From Cyanobium gracile_A (GTDB taxonomy: Bacteria; Cyanobacteriota; Cyanobacteriia; PCC-6307; Cyanobiaceae): 64,000 nucleotides of DNA. A program made the translations under genes and the position numbers. Of this stretch, positions 16,106-25,466 are shown in pieces. Where the stretch lies: contig NZ_JAYGHY010000006.1 in assembly GCF_034931305.1 (NCBI RefSeq), positions 1 through 64,000 on the forward strand. The letters run 5' to 3'. Position 1 is the first letter of the stretch. Each line of letters opens with the position of its first letter. Below the pieces are notes generated by a model. The model was given only the letters and a program-made list of their open reading frames with translations, searched no databases and had not been told where the DNA came from.

Positions 16106-17983
16106 ATGCCCTCCTCCCTTTCCACGTCCTGCCACGGCTCCCAGCTGCACGGTGGCCAAAGCCATGGCCCGGGCTTTCGGTTGGCCCTGGTGGGGATGCC
16201 CAACACCGGCAAGTCGACGCTCTTCAACCGACTCACCGGCGGCCATGCGCAGATCGCCAACTGGCCTGGCTTGACGGTGGAGCTGCTACGGGGTCCCCTG
16301 CCGGACGACGGCCACGGCAGCACCTACGAGCTGGTGGACCTGCCGGGGATCCACGACCTCAGCGGCAGCAGTGAGGATGAGGCCGTGGTGCAGCGCTTCT
16401 TGCGCGACACCCCGCCCGATCTGGTGGTTGTGGTTCTGAATGCCAGCCAGATCAACAGCCAGTTGCGGCTGCTGCTGCAGCTGCGGCAGCTGGGCCTGCC
16501 GCTCCTGGCGGCGCTCAACATGAGCGATGAGGCCGGGCGATTCGGCATCGTGATCGACCATCATGGGCTGTCTGCGGCCCTCGGCCTGCCGGTGCTGCCG
16601 GTGAGTGCCAAGCGGAACCAGGGAATCGCCGAACTGCTCGACCGGTTGCACCAATGGGGGGAAGCGCCGAGAGGTTCCGAGGCGGCCCTCCAACGCTCCC
16701 CCCAGCCGCAGGTTCCTGTGCCGGATGGGTGGCAGCAGGAGCTGGTGACCCGCTTCGTGACCATGCCGGAAGGGTTGCGCCATCACCACACCCGCCTGGT
16801 GGATCGGCTGCTGCTCCATCCGTTGCTGGGGCTGGGGATCTTTCTGGTGATGGTCCTGGCCGTGTTCCAGCTGCTCTATGCGGTGACCACACCCCTGCAG
16901 GACCTGCTGGGAACCGCTCTCGACTGGATCCAGACGAGCTGGTTGGTGCCGGCTCTGCAAAACCTGGGATGTCCGGACGGGCTGGAGCGCTTCCTGGTGG
17001 ATGGCCTCTGGCTGGGCGTGGGCACGGTGGCCACGTTCCTGCCGCTGATCTTCGTTTTTTATGTGCTGATCGCCAGCATCGAAGACTCGGGCTACCTGCC
17101 AAGGGCCGCCTTTCTGATGGATGGTTTCATGCACTGGCTGGGGCTGGATGGCCGGGCCTTCGTGCTGCAGGTGATGGGCTTCGGCTGCAATGTGCCCTCC
17201 ATCCTGGGAACCCGGGTGATCCGGGATCGGGGCATGCGCCTGCTGGCCATGCTGTGCATTCCCTTTGCCCTCTGCCAGGCCAGGTTGACCGTGTTCATCT
17301 TCATGGCCGGGGTGTTCTTCCCCAGGCCCTGGTGGGCACCTGGACTGGTGTTGTTCAGCTTCTACATGCTGAGTTTTGCGGCCGCCGTGATCACGGGCCT
17401 CGTGTTCAAGCGGGCCTACCCCAGTGATGGGGCTTTCGTGCTGGAACTGCCGCCCTATCGGGCCCCCAGCCTGATCACCATCCTGCGCCGTGGCTGGTCG
17501 TCGATGCTGAATTTCATGGTCACCACGCGGGTGTTCATCCTTGTGGGTGCGGCGGCGATCTGGCTGCTCACCAACCTTCCCCCAGGGGCAACGGAGGCTT
17601 CCGGAACGTCGCTGGCGGCGGGGATCGGCCGGTTCTTCCAGCCACTGCTGGGGCCGATCGGCATGAACCCTGAGCTCACCGTTTCCCTCTTCTTCGGCTT
17701 CATCGCCAAGGAAATCCTGCTGGGGGCGATGGCGGTGATCTACGGCACCACCGCCTCCGGCCTCGGTGGTGCGATCCAGACCGCCATCACGCCGCTGCAG
17801 TCGCTCAGCTTCATGACCTTCGTGCTGCTCTATACCCCCTGCCTGGGAACCGTGGCGGCCCAGCTCCAGGAGTCCAAGAGCCGCACGTTCGCCTTGCTGT
17901 CGCTGGGCTGGTCGTTGTCGCTCGCCTGGGTGATGGCCTTTGTGGTGTACCAGGGGGGTGGCTGGATCCTGGCCCTGCGTTGA
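16106..17983 (+). CDS. feoB: Ferrous iron transporter FeoB
   Basis: Inner-membrane Fe2+ importer with a cytoplasmic G-protein domain. GTPase motifs are in order: G1 GMPNTGKST (about residue 30), G3 DLPGIHD, G4 NMSD and G5 SAKRNQG. The membrane part (from about residue 235) contains the paired Gate domains, including GFGCNVPSILGTRVIRD and FALCQARLTVF. At 625 residues it is a short form. The first ~25 residues are not typical, so the start could be later. It is probably co-transcribed with the ferritin gene upstream; feoA is nearby but on the other strand. Confidence 0.95.
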   Translation: MPSSLSTSCHGSQLHGGQSHGPGFRLALVGMPNTGKSTLFNRLTGGHAQIANWPGLTVELLRGPLPDDGHGSTYELVDLPGIHDLSGSSEDEAVVQRFLRDTPPDLVVVVLNASQINSQLRLLLQLRQLGLPLLAALNMSDEAGRFGIVIDHHGLSAALGLPVLPVSAKRNQGIAELLDRLHQWGEAPRGSEAALQRSPQPQVPVPDGWQQELVTRFVTMPEGLRHHHTRLVDRLLLHPLLGLGIFLVMVLAVFQLLYAVTTPLQDLLGTALDWIQTSWLVPALQNLGCPDGLERFLVDGLWLGVGTVATFLPLIFVFYVLIASIEDSGYLPRAAFLMDGFMHWLGLDGRAFVLQVMGFGCNVPSILGTRVIRDRGMRLLAMLCIPFALCQARLTVFIFMAGVFFPRPWWAPGLVLFSFYMLSFAAAVITGLVFKRAYPSDGAFVLELPPYRAPSLITILRRGWSSMLNFMVTTRVFILVGAAAIWLLTNLPPGATEASGTSLAAGIGRFFQPLLGPIGMNPELTVSLFFGFIAKEILLGAMAVIYGTTASGLGGAIQTAITPLQSLSFMTFVLLYTPCLGTVAAQLQESKSRTFALLSLGWSLSLAWVMAFVVYQGGGWILALR

Positions 17984-18016
17984 GCGGTCGACGCCTGCCG
18001 CTCTGCCGGCGATCGT

Positions 18017-18253
18017 TCAGCCAGGGGGGATCAAGGACACCTCCATCTCGGCGGCCTGTTCGCCGCGAAGCATGAATTCCATCAGGCCACACGAAAGGTG
18101 CAGCAGTCCGCCGGGTTTTCCTCGGCGCAGCACCTCAATCTCCACCCCTGGCCTGACCCCCATCGCCAACAGCCGCCGTTGCAATTCCGGATGCAGGGGC
18201 AGACAGTTGACCCAGACACGTGCACCCTCCGGAACCTGACTGAGAGGTACCAA
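18017..18253 (-). CDS. feoA: FeoA domain protein
   Basis: A 78-residue SH3-like protein with the FeoA pattern: LLAMGVRPGVEIEVLRRGKPGG, then LMEFMLRGEQAAEMEV. FeoA helps FeoB function, probably by contact at the cytoplasmic face. The only start in frame before a stop codon is TTG at 18253, with a short AAGGA just upstream that is too close to be ideal. It is unusual that feoA points towards feoB instead of preceding it in an operon, so the two need separate promoters. Tandem repeats lie 73 bases upstream. Confidence 0.85.
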   Translation of the reverse strand: MVPLSQVPEGARVWVNCLPLHPELQRRLLAMGVRPGVEIEVLRRGKPGGLLHLSCGLMEFMLRGEQAAEMEVSLIPPG

Positions 18254-18325
18254 ATCCTTAGACTTTAATTGACAACTTTAGGGCAGATCCCGTCCACGGT
18301 TGACCTGGCCATGGGCTGCTCCACG

Positions 18326-18359
18326 GCTGTTTGTGACCGATAAGCTGTTTTTGACCGAT
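18326..18359. repeat. Tandem 16-bp operator-like repeat upstream of feoA
   Basis: Two copies of GCTGTTTGTGACCGAT (18326-18341 and 18344-18359; the second has T for G at position 8) repeat with an 18-base period. They lie between the 3' end of the metallophosphoesterase gene and feoA. Spacing and position suit a site for a dimeric regulator of feoA. Confidence 0.6.
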
Positions 18360-18388
18360 CAGAGGTTCAGGGTGCTGCCGAAGGCGGA

Positions 18389-19498
18389 TCACCCAGTCCG
18401 CAGGTCCGCCACCCCTACCCCACAGCCAGGGCAGGGCCGCATCGGATAGGTGTTGAAGGGAAAGCGGGGGGGCTGAAAGGGTTCGATGCCCTGGCGACGA
18501 TCAAAACGCACCATCCCGATGGTGCCGTTGGTGGCCACCACCAGGGCTGTGCGCCCCAGCCGCCGCTGGCTGCGGGCCCAGCTGCCGGTGTTGTAGTAGG
18601 TGATGTGGCACGGCCCACCAGCTTCGTTGATGGGTCCCGGCAGACCCAGGGGCGTGGCTTCGGGGATGTGGGTGTGGCCGTTGATCAACCCGTCGAGGGG
18701 CTGGGGGCCCCGCCCTTCCCGCTGCAGGTGCTGGACAATCCCGCGCTTGATCAGCCGGTCGTGCCCCGTGCGGCTCTTGAGGGCGCTCTCGAGCACGAAG
18801 GCCAGGGAGAAGCCCCCGGAGGAATTGAGCCCCCGGCTGATCGGGATCGGCCATTCCCGGTGGCTGGCCAGCAGATCGACGGCGTTCTGCAGGATTCCCT
18901 CCGCGTTCCAGCCGGCCGGCAATGGCCCGTTGGCCGGCCGTGTGAACGGGGACAGCAGGCCATTGATGCCGGCGCTGTAATGCTCCTGCAGCCGGGCCAG
19001 GCCCTCGGCCGCACCAGTGTGGAAGCGGATCAGCCGGTCGTACTCATCGCCGTGGCGCACCAGCAGCCGTTGCCCGGCGGGCGTGCTGTACACATCCTGA
19101 CGGCGGATGGCGAAGCCGGGCCGCTCCAGGCCGGCGTGGCGGCGCAGGTAGGCGTCGTGGTTGCCAGGGATGTAGGTGATCGTCACCCCGTCCCGGTGCA
19201 GGCCCTGGAACCGTTCCAGCACCCGACGGTGTGAGGCCCGCAGCAGCCGGGTCTTGAGCAGTGTCTCGTTGGTGAGGGGATCCTCGTCCTCCCGGGCCAG
19301 GAGGGAATCGATCAGGTCGGTGAGAAAGTCGGCATCGACATTGGCGTTGAAGCGAATCGCCTGCAAGTCGATGATGTCGCCGACCAGAAACAGCTGCCTG
19401 GGCCGGATGCACTCCAGGAACGCCGCCAGGTGGCCGGCTTCGCACTGATTGGAGCCCAGATGCAGATCCGAGATGAACAGCGCGTCGCAGCTGAGCAC
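18389..19498 (-). CDS. Metallophosphoesterase, LpxH-like
   Basis: A 369-residue calcineurin-type phosphoesterase. All metal-site motifs are present: ISDLHLGS at the N-terminus, GDIIDL, GNHDAYL, RHGDEYDR and a C-terminal NGHTHIPE. The order and the SDLHLG start resemble UDP-2,3-diacylglucosamine hydrolases, which act in lipid A synthesis, but the insertion in the middle (residues ~170-260) is longer than in LpxH, so the substrate is uncertain. The C-terminus has a CPGCG motif not expected in LpxH. It is followed by an intergenic stretch and feoA on the same strand. Confidence 0.85.
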   Translation of the reverse strand: MLSCDALFISDLHLGSNQCEAGHLAAFLECIRPRQLFLVGDIIDLQAIRFNANVDADFLTDLIDSLLAREDEDPLTNETLLKTRLLRASHRRVLERFQGLHRDGVTITYIPGNHDAYLRRHAGLERPGFAIRRQDVYSTPAGQRLLVRHGDEYDRLIRFHTGAAEGLARLQEHYSAGINGLLSPFTRPANGPLPAGWNAEGILQNAVDLLASHREWPIPISRGLNSSGGFSLAFVLESALKSRTGHDRLIKRGIVQHLQREGRGPQPLDGLINGHTHIPEATPLGLPGPINEAGGPCHITYYNTGSWARSQRRLGRTALVVATNGTIGMVRFDRRQGIEPFQPPRFPFNTYPMRPCPGCGVGVADLRTG

Positions 19499-19715
19499 AA
19501 CCTTCCGGCAGGTGGATCGGCGCCCGGAGGCAGGGCGCGCTCAGGCCTGTAGCTCCGCCATGGTGACACGATCCCGGCGCAGATCACGGCGCAGTCAGCA
19601 TCAGAAAAGCAGGCCGAATCCCTTGTCTGGGCCTCGTTGAGGCGCCGGCCGTCTCCTCGCCCACGTCCGTTGTCTGCCACACCAGCTCTGGTGAGCGGCA
19701 ACACCGCCCCAGGGG

Positions 19716-20732
19716 TCAGCCGGCCTGTTGCCAGAGCCGCAGCAGCTCTTCCCGTTCCTGAGGTGAGGGGGGCGGCAGGCGCTTCACGCTGCCGGCGGCC
19801 GGGCTGCCGCCGCCGCCGTCGGCGCCGCGGAATCCCAGGCGCCGGAGCACACCCTGGCCTTCCTGGGAAAGCAAGAACGCCACGAATCGCTCGCCGTCCT
19901 GCTGGCCGCCCGCCGCCTCCCCCCGCAGCACGGCTGCCGCCAGCACCGTCTCGATGGTGGGATCCGGAACCAGGAGCTCATAGCCCCCTGGCCGCTGGCG
20001 GCCCGCCTCCTCCTGGCGGGTCAGGGCGGAAGCTTCGTAGACCAGCGCCAGGTCGCCCTCGTTGGGGCCGCCGCTGATGAATTCCTGCAGCAGGATGTCG
20101 GTGGAGCGGGCCGGCCGGTAGACGGCGCGGCGCAGGGCGGCGGCACAGTCGCTTCCGTTCTGACCCCGGCACCAGAGGGCCAGGGTCAACTGGCCGGAAT
20201 TGGAGCGCATCGGATCGGCGCTGCGCAGATCGACGCTGCCCCAGCTCGCCGGGCCCCCCAGGGCCCCCCACTGCCCCGCCGCCGTGGCCCGCCGTAGCTG
20301 GGACCAGGAGAAGCGGCCGTCCGGGAACAGGCGCTTGGCCCGCTCCGGCCAGGCGACGGCCACCAGCAGGGTGCGGGCAACGGCAACGGGAGGCCGCAGG
20401 AATGGGGCAGGTTCCCCCTGGGTCTGGAGCTCGCCCGCCAGCTGGTTGAGCAGGTCCCGGTTGGCGGGGATCAGCACCCGCGGGCGCTCCGGTCCCTCCT
20501 CCCGGGCCCGGTTGACCATGTCCTGGGAGCCGTGCACCGTCCAGCTCAGGTCGATGCCGCTGTGGTGGCGCTCGAACAGGGGTTCAAGTTCGGCCATGGC
20601 GCCGGCCAGCTCCGACCCCACCCCCACCACCAGGGGGCGCCGAAGCCAGGGGAGGGGGGCCGTCGCCAGGGCCAGGGACGCTCCGGCGATCAGGAGGGAG
20701 AGCAGGCGCCGGCGGGTCAGGGTCGCTGCCAC
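19716..20732 (-). CDS. Extracellular solute-binding protein, Tat-type signal
   Basis: A 338-residue periplasmic binding protein. The N-terminus TRRRLLSLLIAGASLALA looks like a twin-arginine signal. The mature part begins VVGVGSELAGAMAELEPLF, like type 2 binding proteins, and contains the ligand-loop motif DPMRSNSGQLTLAL. The same motif (PTRSNSGLQTL) occurs in the divergent VWA protein 92 bases away, so the two share a related binding domain. No ABC permease or ATPase is adjacent. The ligand is unknown. Confidence 0.75.
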   Translation of the reverse strand: MAATLTRRRLLSLLIAGASLALATAPLPWLRRPLVVGVGSELAGAMAELEPLFERHHSGIDLSWTVHGSQDMVNRAREEGPERPRVLIPANRDLLNQLAGELQTQGEPAPFLRPPVAVARTLLVAVAWPERAKRLFPDGRFSWSQLRRATAAGQWGALGGPASWGSVDLRSADPMRSNSGQLTLALWCRGQNGSDCAAALRRAVYRPARSTDILLQEFISGGPNEGDLALVYEASALTRQEEAGRQRPGGYELLVPDPTIETVLAAAVLRGEAAGGQQDGERFVAFLLSQEGQGVLRRLGFRGADGGGGSPAAGSVKRLPPPSPQEREELLRLWQQAG

Positions 20733-20824
20733 GGGGAGCGGTCCGGGTTCGCTGCAGTCTGCTCGCCGTCGCCCGGATCCACGATCCTTGCCAGCAGAAT
20801 GGGGCCGTCGTTCTGCGCCGCTCC

Positions 20825-22534
20825 ATGGCCCGGGCCCTGCGGTCGGCCGCCCTCACCACCGCGCTCCTCGGCCTGCCCATCAGCGGCTGTCAGTTCCTGG
20901 CCCCGCCGCCGCTGGAGCTGGAGATGCTCGTGGGCAGCGCCCTGAAGGGTTTCTGCCTGGAGGCGGCCAAGGCCATCGCCCAGGCGCCGCCGCGGCTGGC
21001 CGATCGCACCCCGGTGCTGCTGCGCTGCCGTGCTGCCGGCAGCGGGGATGTGGTCAGCGAGATGGAGAGCCACGCCCGGGGGGTGCTCCAGGGCGGCCAG
21101 GCGAGTGAGGATCCGCGCATCCCCACCCTGGTCTCGGTGGATGGCGAGATTTATCTCGATCTGCTGCGGCACCGGCTGCAGCGCCTGGCGCCCACCCGGG
21201 AACTGATCCCTGCGCCGGCCGACGCGCCGGCCCTGGCCTCCAGTCCGATGGTGTTCATGACCACGCCGGCCCTGGCCAAGGGCCTCGACCGTCCCGATCC
21301 CTTCACCGCCCTGGCCCGCAGCAGCGACCACCGCCAGCTGGATCCGGCCGGTCCCTCCCAGCCGATCCGCTTTGTCCACACCGCCCCGACCCGCTCCAAC
21401 TCGGGCCTGCAGACCCTGGTGGCGATGGTGGCCGAGGTGGCCGGCAAGCGCCCCGAAGCGCTCACCCTGGCGGATGTGCAGGCCCACGGAGACCGGGTGG
21501 CGGCGATCGAGCGCCATGTGACCCGCTACGGCAGCTCCACCGATGAACTCGCCCGGGCCATGCAGCGCAATGGTCCCTTCTGGGCTTCGGTGGGTTCGGT
21601 CTACGAGTCGTCGGTGGTGGCGGTCAACGCCTCCCGCCAGGGCGACCAGGAGCCCCTCCAGGCGGTGTACCCGAGGGCGACCTACGCCAGCACGATGCGG
21701 GCGATCCTGCCTGACGCCCCCTGGGTGTCGCCGCAGGAGAAGCAGGCGGCCCTGCTGATCATTGAGCGCCTCCAGCGCCAGGACGTGCAGCGCCTGGCGG
21801 CCGATCAGGGGCTGCGGCCGGCGAACCCGGCGGTGCCCCCCAGCCGCGTCACGGCGGCCTACGGCGCCGATCCACGGGCCGTGTACGACTCGTTGCGGGC
21901 CCCGAAACCGGAGGTGGTGGAGGCGATCATCGCCCTCTGGCGCAACCAGGCCAAGAAGCCCTCCCGCGTGGCCCTGGTGGTGGACAGCTCCGGTTCGATG
22001 AAGGGGGAAAAGCTGCCGGCGGCCCAGCGCAGCCTGCAGGCCTACCTGGCCCAGATCGGTCCGCGGGACACCGTGGGCCTGTTCGATTTCGACAATCGCC
22101 TGCGGCCGCCGGTGGTGGTGACCGGCGTTGGCGCGGGAGGCGGTTCCGGAGCTGCATCCGGTGGGGCAGCGGGCGCCAGTTTCATCGCCTCGCTGGAGGC
22201 GGAGGGCGGCACCGTCCTCTACGACGCCATCGCGCAGGGGCGCGACTGGCTGCGGTCCACCCGGCGCCCCGGCGAAATCCTGGCGGTGGTGGTGCTCACC
22301 GATGGCCAGGACAACGGCTCGCGTCTGTCTCTGGAGGGACTGGGCAGTGAGCTGCAACGCAGCGGCTTCGCCAGTGATGAGCGCATCGGCGTGTTCACGA
22401 TGGGCTACGGCAACCAGGGGGATTTCGATCCCGCTGTGCTGCGCCGCATCGCCGAGAGCAACGGCGGCGACTTCACCACCGGCACCGCGGACAGCATCCG
22501 GCGCCGCATGGAAGATCTGCAGATGGCCTTCTGA
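20825..22534 (+). CDS. Lipoprotein with solute-binding and VWA domains
   Basis: A 569-residue two-domain protein. It starts with a lipoprotein signal (LLGLPISGCQ, lipobox Cys at about residue 22). Residues ~30-340 form a solute-binding fold with the motif PTRSNSGLQTL. Residues ~375-560 are a von Willebrand A domain with the metal-binding MIDAS sequence VVDSSGSMKG, a T in EGGTVLYD and VVLTDGQDNG. Binding-protein/VWA fusions are known in bacteria, but their task is not settled. The stop overlaps the next ATG by 1 base, so the downstream membrane protein is translationally coupled. Confidence 0.85.
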   Translation: MARALRSAALTTALLGLPISGCQFLAPPPLELEMLVGSALKGFCLEAAKAIAQAPPRLADRTPVLLRCRAAGSGDVVSEMESHARGVLQGGQASEDPRIPTLVSVDGEIYLDLLRHRLQRLAPTRELIPAPADAPALASSPMVFMTTPALAKGLDRPDPFTALARSSDHRQLDPAGPSQPIRFVHTAPTRSNSGLQTLVAMVAEVAGKRPEALTLADVQAHGDRVAAIERHVTRYGSSTDELARAMQRNGPFWASVGSVYESSVVAVNASRQGDQEPLQAVYPRATYASTMRAILPDAPWVSPQEKQAALLIIERLQRQDVQRLAADQGLRPANPAVPPSRVTAAYGADPRAVYDSLRAPKPEVVEAIIALWRNQAKKPSRVALVVDSSGSMKGEKLPAAQRSLQAYLAQIGPRDTVGLFDFDNRLRPPVVVTGVGAGGGSGAASGGAAGASFIASLEAEGGTVLYDAIAQGRDWLRSTRRPGEILAVVVLTDGQDNGSRLSLEGLGSELQRSGFASDERIGVFTMGYGNQGDFDPAVLRRIAESNGGDFTTGTADSIRRRMEDLQMAF

Positions 22535-23295
22535 TGGCGGCATCGGGCTGGACCAACCCCCTCGACCATCCCCTGGCGGTCGCCGCCGGCGGCATCTGCC
22601 TGCTGCTGCTCGTGCGTGGCGCCGGGGTGGCCCTCCCACTGGCGATCCTGCCGGCCGTTGGCCTCAGCGTGGCCTGCGCGGCGCTGCTGGCCCGCATGGG
22701 AGCCGCCGGCCGCCGCAGCCGCAGCCAGCGCCTCCACGCCCAGCGCCTCGATGCGGGACTGGAGGAGGCCCTGGACCGGGCCAGCGGCCTGGCGGTGACG
22801 GCGCTGGCGTTGCGGGAGGAGGCGGTGACCCGCTTCACGGACCCGGGCCACCTGGAGGCCCTCGGCAATGTCCAGCTCTGCTGCGAGCGGCTGCAGCAGC
22901 TGCCGGAGCGGCTGCAGGAACGGCGGCCCCTGCTGGAGTCGGGCGGGGGGCGGCGCCTCGACCCCGACGATCTGGCCCGCCGCCTGGCCCGGGAGGAGAA
23001 GTCCCTGCAGCGGGAGGCGGAGGGTCCCCTGCGCCAGGAACGGCGGCGGCTGGTGGACCAGTTGCGCCGCAACCTGCACGCGGCCCGCCAGGGGATGGAT
23101 GAACGGGAGGCCCGGCTGCTGGCCCTGGCCACCCGGCTGGAGGCCATTGACGGCGGCCTGCAGCAGCTGCGCCGCCAGGTCGATCACCAGTGGCCCAGCA
23201 CCGAAGCCAGCGATGCGGCCATGGCAACGGCGATCGAGCCGCTCGATGAGGCCCTCGATCAGATCGAGCGCTCCCTGGACGCCGGCACCGGCTGA
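22534..23295 (+). CDS. Membrane-anchored coiled-coil protein
   Basis: A 253-residue protein with two hydrophobic helices at the N-terminus (residues ~15-55, LAVAAGGICLLLLV and ILPAVGLSVACAALL) and a long Arg/Gln/Leu-rich helical region to the C-terminus that should form coiled coils. Its start overlaps the stop of the VWA gene, so the products probably work together, for example as a membrane platform for the VWA lipoprotein. No known family recognised. The last 37 bases overlap the convergent phoX gene. Confidence 0.7.
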   Translation: MAASGWTNPLDHPLAVAAGGICLLLLVRGAGVALPLAILPAVGLSVACAALLARMGAAGRRSRSQRLHAQRLDAGLEEALDRASGLAVTALALREEAVTRFTDPGHLEALGNVQLCCERLQQLPERLQERRPLLESGGGRRLDPDDLARRLAREEKSLQREAEGPLRQERRRLVDQLRRNLHAARQGMDEREARLLALATRLEAIDGGLQQLRRQVDHQWPSTEASDAAMATAIEPLDEALDQIERSLDAGTG

Positions 23296-25466
23296 TCGGC
23301 AAGCAGCGGCCCGCCGGCGAGCCGGCGGATGGCCACCACCCCGGGGCGGGGGGCCCGGCCGGGGACGCCCGAGGGCCAGTTGGAGCCCAGCGGCACCCAG
23401 CGCAACTGCTCGAAGGGGCGGCCCGAGCGATCCACCAGCCGGTGGGCCTGGGCCTCACGGGCCTCTGCCGAAGGGCGCGTGCCGTTGTCCTCGCCCGGGT
23501 GCTGTACCGCCAGGAACAGGGTGGATTCGGCGCCGTCGAAGCAGGGGCCGGTGAGCTCGCTTTCCATCGGCCCGGTGGCGAAGCAGAAGGCTTCGCCGGC
23601 GTGGGGGCCACGGCTGGGCAGCACCCAGCAGCTGTTGTTGCCGAACAGATCGAGATCCGCCGATTTCGTCGAGCGATCGGTCACCATCCAGAGGGTCCCC
23701 TGCCGGTCGATGGCGAGGTTGTCGGGATTGGCGAAGCCCATCCCCCCCTGCCACGGGGCCCCGCCGGTGGCCACCAGCCGCCAGCGGAAGGAGCCAGCCC
23801 GGGTCTGAGCGTCGTCGGTCAGGCCCATGATCCAGCCGTAGGGCCAGCTGGCCTGCCCTTTGGGCCCCCGGAAGATGGCCGGGTCGGCCCGGCCGTCGTC
23901 GCTGCTGCCACCGGCGGTGAAGGCGATCAGCAGGTCGCCGCTGAGCGGATCGATCACCGTGTCCTCGGGCCGGGCCGCGGGGGTGGCCCCGATGGCGCAG
24001 GCGGCCAGGTGGGCATCGATCAGGATCGCCCCCATCCGCTCCTCCCCCTCGCCGGGGTAGAGGTCGGCCAGGGTGGCGAAGCGGCTCCGGTAGGCCGCCA
24101 CGGCCGCGTCGCTGGCGAAGGTTTCGGCCCCGGCCCTGCGGCGGTCGCTGTGGGGCAGCAGGATCGCCTGCTCCACGCCGTGGCGGGCGAAGTGGCCGGG
24201 GGTGAGTGGTGCCACCGGGCTGGTGGGCTCCAGGGGCAGCCAACGGCCCCGGCCCTCGCCGCCTTTGGAGCTGGGCGGATCGAAGCGCGCCACCTCGAGC
24301 CGACCGGCGCTGAACAGCTCCGAGTTGGCCGGATCGGCCGGATCACGGATCGGTTCGTCGCTGACGAAGCGGTAGAGGTGGCCGCCGTGGCGGTCGCAGC
24401 CGGAGTAGACGATCAGGGGCTGGCCGGCGTCGGCCTTCACAGCCACCGCCTCGTGGCGGAAGCGGCCCAGCCAGCTGTGCTTCACGGCAGCGCGTTCGGG
24501 GCGGCGCGGGTCGAGCTCCACCATCCAGCCGTACTTGTTGCCCGCCAGGCCAAAGGGGTTGCCGAGGCCATCAAGGCGCTGGCCGTCGTAGGCGAAGGGC
24601 CTCTCGGCGGGGGAGACGGAGGAGCCGTCGGCATGGACGGCCTCGGACACCTGGCTCTGGATGTTCTCCTCGGCGCTGAGCACCGTCCCCCAGGGGGTCT
24701 CGCCGCCGGCGCAGTTGGCGAAGCTGCCGATGACCGCGTCCCCCAGTCCGTCGTCGTAGCCGAGCCGCTCGCGGCGCCGGAACACGGCCGCCGCCGGCCC
24801 CGAGGTCCGTAGCCGCTTGGCAGGATCGCGCCAGCCGCTCAGGCCGGTGATGCGCCGATCGAAGTGGCCGGGCCGGCGCCGCCAGGGGCCCCCGGGCTGC
24901 CGCTCCAGTTCGATCACGCCGACGCCCAGATCGGCCATGGCCGCCGCCGCCAGCTGGCGCACGCTCTCCAGCAGCGGGTCGTCCGCCGCCAGGCTGACGG
25001 CATCCACCCGGCCGCCCTTGGAGGCCAGGGCCTCGATCAGGCCCTCGAACGGCAACGTGCCGCCCACCGCTTCTGTGTAGCCCTCCCGCCAGGACCTGGC
25101 GCTGATGTACTCGTAGTTCACGGTCAGCAGCGCCCGATCCGGCGCCAGGGCCAGGAAGGAGAGGTGATCGTTGTTGAAGCCGAAACGGCCATCGGCCACC
25201 GGATCTCCCCACACCGCCACCAGATCGGCCCGGAAGCCGTCCGGCAGCACCAGCCGGTCCTCCAGCTCGATGCGGGCATAGGTGCGCCGCTGGCTGTCGG
25301 CATCGAGTCCGTCGCTGGGAACCGGCAGGGGGGTGGGCACCAAGGGGAAGGGGCTGTCCCCCGGCCCGGGCGTCGCCGCCGAACCCGCTGCCGCCGAGGG
25401 CAGGGCCGCATGGGCGAAGGAGCAGGCGCCGATGCCGAGCAGGGAGAGCAGATCGCGGCGGTTCAT
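23259..25466 (-). CDS. phoX: PhoX-family alkaline phosphatase
   Basis: A 735-residue PhoX (DUF839) phosphomonoesterase, a Ca/Fe enzyme that releases phosphate from organic esters outside the cytoplasm. The N-terminal NRRDLLSLLGIG is a Tat signal, expected for PhoX. Family segments include FGFNNDHLSFLAL, LLTVNYEYIS, GLAGNKYGWMVELDPR and VYSGCDRHGGHLYRF, with a C-terminal GMGFANPDNLAIDRQGTLWM. It starts 4 bases inside the end of the phytase-like gene (ATGA overlap), so the two form an operon for organic-phosphate use. The terminal 37 bases overlap the convergent coiled-coil gene. Confidence 0.9.
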   Translation of the reverse strand: MNRRDLLSLLGIGACSFAHAALPSAAAGSAATPGPGDSPFPLVPTPLPVPSDGLDADSQRRTYARIELEDRLVLPDGFRADLVAVWGDPVADGRFGFNNDHLSFLALAPDRALLTVNYEYISARSWREGYTEAVGGTLPFEGLIEALASKGGRVDAVSLAADDPLLESVRQLAAAAMADLGVGVIELERQPGGPWRRRPGHFDRRITGLSGWRDPAKRLRTSGPAAAVFRRRERLGYDDGLGDAVIGSFANCAGGETPWGTVLSAEENIQSQVSEAVHADGSSVSPAERPFAYDGQRLDGLGNPFGLAGNKYGWMVELDPRRPERAAVKHSWLGRFRHEAVAVKADAGQPLIVYSGCDRHGGHLYRFVSDEPIRDPADPANSELFSAGRLEVARFDPPSSKGGEGRGRWLPLEPTSPVAPLTPGHFARHGVEQAILLPHSDRRRAGAETFASDAAVAAYRSRFATLADLYPGEGEERMGAILIDAHLAACAIGATPAARPEDTVIDPLSGDLLIAFTAGGSSDDGRADPAIFRGPKGQASWPYGWIMGLTDDAQTRAGSFRWRLVATGGAPWQGGMGFANPDNLAIDRQGTLWMVTDRSTKSADLDLFGNNSCWVLPSRGPHAGEAFCFATGPMESELTGPCFDGAESTLFLAVQHPGEDNGTRPSAEAREAQAHRLVDRSGRPFEQLRWVPLGSNWPSGVPGRAPRPGVVAIRRLAGGPLLADQPVPASRERSI

